From NCBI GenBank assembly GCA_027186245.1, contig CP114498.1, positions 6,145,501-6,209,500 of the forward strand: DNA of 64,000 nucleotides, read 5' to 3'. The notes under the pieces were generated by a model that ran no database searches, was not told the DNA's origin, and saw nothing but the letters and a program-made list of their open reading frames with translations. Within the stretch, counting starts at the first letter, position 1, and each line of letters begins with the position of its first letter. The stretch is from Coriaria nepalensis. Lineage: Eukaryota > Streptophyta > Magnoliopsida > Cucurbitales > Coriariaceae. This document shows positions 60,050 to 64,000 of the stretch, in pieces. The position numbers and the translations under genes are program-made.

Positions 60050-63000
60050 TCAGAAATTTGTCTTGTCCTCCGCAAATTTCAACAAAAAGTTCAAAATTGA
60101 AATCCTAGTGTTCACCTCATCAGTTACTCCCTCGTCTTTCTTCTTGTTTTCGAAAACTCCTTTCATGATCCGACTATACAGCCTTTCCAGCTGTGGAATA
60201 CTATACTTTTCCGTGTGCTCCACAAAAATCTTTTCAACAGACTCCACTCGAGAAGAGATATCATTATCTGACATTATAACATCTTGGGACGATGATGAGT
60301 TCAAATCGGTAATAGTACCCAAAGCTTCTCCAGAAGGTTCATGTTCATTGCCAGTAGTAGCCTCACAAGTTTCCGGCTTCTCAGCATTCATTTTCTCCGC
60401 CTCAGGTTCCGGGAAATTGCAAGCAACTGACAAATCTTCTGCTGATGAAAATCAAAGAATGATCAATTTTCTAGTATAACATATTAAGAACTCGACCAAC
60501 ACCAGGCAAATATCTATCTAAATGCCAGTTTGGACCCACTAATTCCTGTTGGAGTGCGCAGAATCTAACCCAGTTGTAGATTGGGTCCTAGAACTAAAAG
60601 CCCGGTTTGGAACTAGAACTTGGGTAAGGTGGAATTTAGATTTTGTGGTCCTAAACTGGATTTTCTAGGCCCAAACTGGATTTTAGTCTCATATTGAACG
60701 TCGAAAATTATACCCAAAACTGAATTTGTAGGCATGATATTCTCACCTTTCTTTCTCTTTTTTTTTTTCCCCCTCTTATTTTTATACATGGGCACCTTGG
60801 TGATAAATAAGTTATCAAAACTAAATGACAATCCTAATAGCAGTTGCAGCAAATAAGAAAACCAAAACGTGCTTTCTAGCAAAAATAGTAAAATCAACAT
60901 AAATGAATTACTGACTAGGCCTTAATACAGACCTGGATGTTGTATAGTATCAACACTCTTCTTTGGACGTTTTAATGCCTCATAGCTTTGATCCAAATTG
61001 ACCTCTGGCTGGACATTACGAAGTCGGGCACTAGCCCTAGTTACAGTTCCCAAATTTACAGCGGGTGTTGATGGGAATGTAAGGCCTCCAAAATCATCTC
61101 CCAAGACGAGAGGACCACCTTGAGCAGCAATTTTGTCACAGAATGCAACAAGTGCGGGGTCCATCTGTGACAGCATTCCGTGCACCTAAAGGTAAAAATG
61201 GGAAATTTTACATTAGTTTATTATGAGGTATTGAGGTGAGCCAAAATTTGAGAGAATTAAAGCAGCTATATAACATACTGCATCAGAAAGCTCATGTGCT
61301 CTACTAACGATCCTAGAGCCATTGTAATCATTTCCATTATAAACCTGAATCAAGAATGGAAAAGTACATTAATTTTGTGGGTAGCAAATCTCAAAACCAT
61401 ATTACCTTCGAGCATAATACTATTGAGCTAGACTTGATTTACAGATCGTCAACTCAACACTGAGGATTCAAAAACATGCAAAAACCAAGAAATGAAATAA
61501 GCTCCATAGTAACCCATTGTAGAAATTATATACAACCCCCCATGCATAAAGAATGGCATCTTCAGATAAATTCCTGAGGGGAGATAAAACGACAGAAGAA
61601 GAGCAGAGAAGAGACACTCAACCGGATCCACTCAGTAAAATGTTCTTGCATGGGAGAAAACTTTTAGTAAAATTATTGTAATGCAATCTCATTGGTGAAG
61701 GGTTAACAGTCCGTAGAGAACATCTTTTACTGAAACCATCTCAATTCATCAGTAGAAAGACCATTTAACGAAGTTTTGGACTTGTGGTGGGATGATATAT
61801 ATCTCATTTATTAGATGATGATACAAATGCCTTCAGAATTTTCCTAGTACATGATACAGACCCATAAAATTCTCCCTACGAGCTAATCATCTATTACAAG
61901 GACTTTACCTTTCTGATTCAGTAAACATTCAGGTATTTCCAAGAACTATCACAAGAAGAACACACCTTTGCATTGGAAACGATAAGTCCAACATCTTGGA
62001 GGAATGGCAAACACGTAACATATTGCCCAGAATCGACACGCTGCAATAAGGTAGCCACATCCATAGGGTTCTGAATTATTGAACGATAGTTTGGAGCATC
62101 CTCATCTGAGACTGGATAATGGAAGACAGTGAATCGTTTATCATATAGAATCCTGCGTAAAACATGAATGCAAAACATCAATCAAATATTACCGAACAAG
62201 GAGAGTGTGAGTACAAATATTGGGTAAAATAGTAGTGAAATGGCTATAGCAGTTGCAGTTATAAAATGCCAAGTCAAGTGAAGATACTAACGATTTAATT
62301 TGATGTGGTTGAAAGAACATATCTCAAACTCAATTTCTTTATATTATTTTTTCCAAATAAACAGTCTACCAGCAAGCTCAAAAATACTTCTTGGTTGAAA
62401 TTGGCAGTTCAAGTGTTCAACTATTCTAGGCAAGTGTTTCATGGTTTCTATCCAGGATTGTTATCTCAAGCTTTACCAACCAACACACTCAATTTAACTT
62501 CCAAGCCAAACCAGGCTTCAAATAAGAAAATCTTGAACAAACCTAAACAGTATGGACAGCTATCTATTCCTTTGCCTATGGGCTCCTCCCTCCCTCCCCT
62601 CCTACCATTAGCAATGCTAATCTGAGATAAACTATCGTTCTATGAAATGTTTGTGATTACACTTGGTTCCAAAAAACAAATGGGTCATGCTATTCACTCA
62701 TTCAAGCAGCAAGACAAACCTAAATACAGAATTGCAACCAAAAACTCTCAGCTCTAATTCTTTTTTTAATCTGAGACAAAAGTGAACAAGATATGGAAAA
62801 AGTATTCAGTAGTCTTCATTAAGAATATAGTCATGTTTTTAATAGGAAAAAATGTATTAAAAGTAGAATTATCTAACCGGTTGCAAATATCTCTAAGGCA
62901 CATTCGCAAACGACGAAGAGCATGCTGTTCAGCTTCTACCTTAGCTTTTAACTCAGAGACCTTAGGACCACTTGGTACCTTTGGAACCTTGGGAAGTTCG

Positions 63001-63951
63001 GGTAGAGATGTGGAGACATCAGACCTTTTCACAGTCGCCTCCACCAAGATTGACAAAGCAGCTTCAATCAATCGGTGAAAAAACAGACACCTCTCTTCAA
63101 TAGATGGTGGACCTATCTGATAGCTGTCAATCAAAAATAGGTATGTAAAGCAGAAATTTAATAAAGATGACCTCAAATGAGAATAAACAGTTAAAACCTT
63201 CTAATTAAAACAGACCTCTAAGAGCAATCAAATAAACTAAAAAACTATCTTCGGAAAACAAAATAGTGGAAACACGCTTCAGAATGTGCAGTGAAGATCA
63301 AATAGTGATTTAGATTGATGACTTCAAAATAAAATAATAGAGGCTCCAACCATACAAAACCTCCGGCTATATAATTTAGAAATCCGTCAATTTGAATAAA
63401 ATAATCCAGCAAAACCTACCATTTTTATAAGGATCACTCACATTAATACACACAACCGTATACATCATTGTAATATGTACTACAGAAAAAAATTTGGTTC
63501 TTAATTTCTCACACAAAAGATATGTTGTAAGGTAGTGAGCATTTCAGTTGGGAAGCCATAACTTTTTGCATTCAAAGACAACGCTACTTTTTCAGCATTC
63601 CAGTCCTTGAAATATATTTTGAAAGAAACTTGTATATTGCATTTTAATTTTATGCAACAGACAGAAGAGACGGTAATAATAATGTTTATTACCATATGCA
63701 TCCCAGACCCAGACCATCAATAGCCAAAGTCAACATATCCATCATAAGCAGAAATCAGACCTTAAAATTTCCATTAAATAAAATAAAATAAAATATAAGC
63801 CAACATACATGGAACGTTGAGGAAACACTGACAAAGCTCTATTATCAACTTCAGCAAAAGGAGCTGAAGCTGTTCCAAGCAGTAATACGGATAGATCAGA
63901 TGGAAGTTCTTCTAACAAAGTCAGTAGAACTGCCCTTAGCTGTTCATCAGC
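60050..63951 (-). CDS. BRAT1: Bromodomain AAA-ATPase (BRAT1/ATAD2-like), 3' part of gene
   Basis: Visible exons in gene order: 63809-63951, 62878-63123, 61966-62152, 61279-61344, 60933-61185 and 60050-60441 (stop). All phases agree. The first encodes EELPSDLSVLLLGTASAPF, the tail of the second ATPase region. The next has IGPPSIEERCLFFHRLIEAAL and a basic helix KAKVEAEQHALRRLRMCLRD. The bromodomain spans FHYPVSDEDAPNYRSIIQ, PMDVATLLQRVDSGQY and NAKVYNGNDYNG (acetyl-lysine-binding Asn region). The C-terminal part holds GTVTRASARLRNVQPEVNLD and a SIPQLERLYSRIMKGVFE helix. This matches Arabidopsis At1g05910 by recall, a nuclear factor reported to prevent silencing and promote DNA demethylation. 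The ATPase domains and start lie beyond the window. Confidence 0.92.
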
Positions 63952-64000
63952 CTGCAATAAAGAGTTTGAGCAAGGTAACATTGAGTCTTGAGACAACTGT

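Noticed and set aside
60063..60479. 138-codon plus-strand frame opposite the last bromodomain-gene exon
   Set aside because: Antisense shadow; the minus strand matches the family C-terminus.

Overview
The window is nuclear DNA of a eudicot plant. It is AT-rich, the genes have many small GT-AG introns, and every recognised protein is a plant-type ortholog. The spaces between genes are packed with decayed retrotransposons and MITEs. The style would fit a cucurbit or another rosid, but the sequence alone does not settle the species. There are no bacterial operons, CRISPR arrays or rRNA genes. All exon models below were read by eye from splice consensus, reading-frame continuity and recalled family sequences. 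No search was run.

Layout. 0-5.3 kb is a transposon graveyard: a LINE RT remnant cut by a long copia LTR, a copia internal remnant with a tandem duplication, and a second LTR. 5.3-13.4 kb holds an EPSIN2/3-type clathrin adaptor (+, 13 coding exons, 974 aa) with a 27-bp coding minisatellite. 13.4-20.2 kb is intergenic: a long-TIR element whose core is a row of imperfect palindromes, then two copia pol remnants. 20.2-22.9 kb holds a CPK24-like calcium-dependent protein kinase (-, 8 exons, 601 aa) with a repetitive C-terminal tail. 23-30.5 kb is repeats, including a minus-strand copia LTR of about 2.1 kb with its primer binding site. 30.5-32.3 kb holds an unrecognised acidic protein gene (+). 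32.8-38 kb is a nest of copia elements, one split by a solo LTR with a 5-bp target duplication. 39.3-43.2 kb holds a METTL18-type protein histidine methyltransferase homolog (+, 7 coding exons, 350 aa). 43.7-47.6 kb is a Ty3/gypsy gag remnant and probable LTR. 47.9-53.1 kb is an endonuclease III (NTH1) pseudogene whose last intron carries a structurally complete but RT-deleted copia element. 54.2-58.2 kb holds the protein farnesyltransferase/GGTase-I alpha subunit (-, 5 exons, 333 aa). 60.0 kb to the window edge is the 3' part of a BRAT1/ATAD2-like bromodomain AAA-ATPase gene (-).

The genes do not form a pathway; they are ordinary single plant genes (vesicle traffic, calcium signalling, protein methylation, prenylation, chromatin). 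I saw no clear new biological system. The most unusual structures are the palindrome-array long-TIR element, the nested retroelement insertions with readable target duplications, the repetitive tails of the epsin and the kinase, and a plastid tRNA fragment in an intron.
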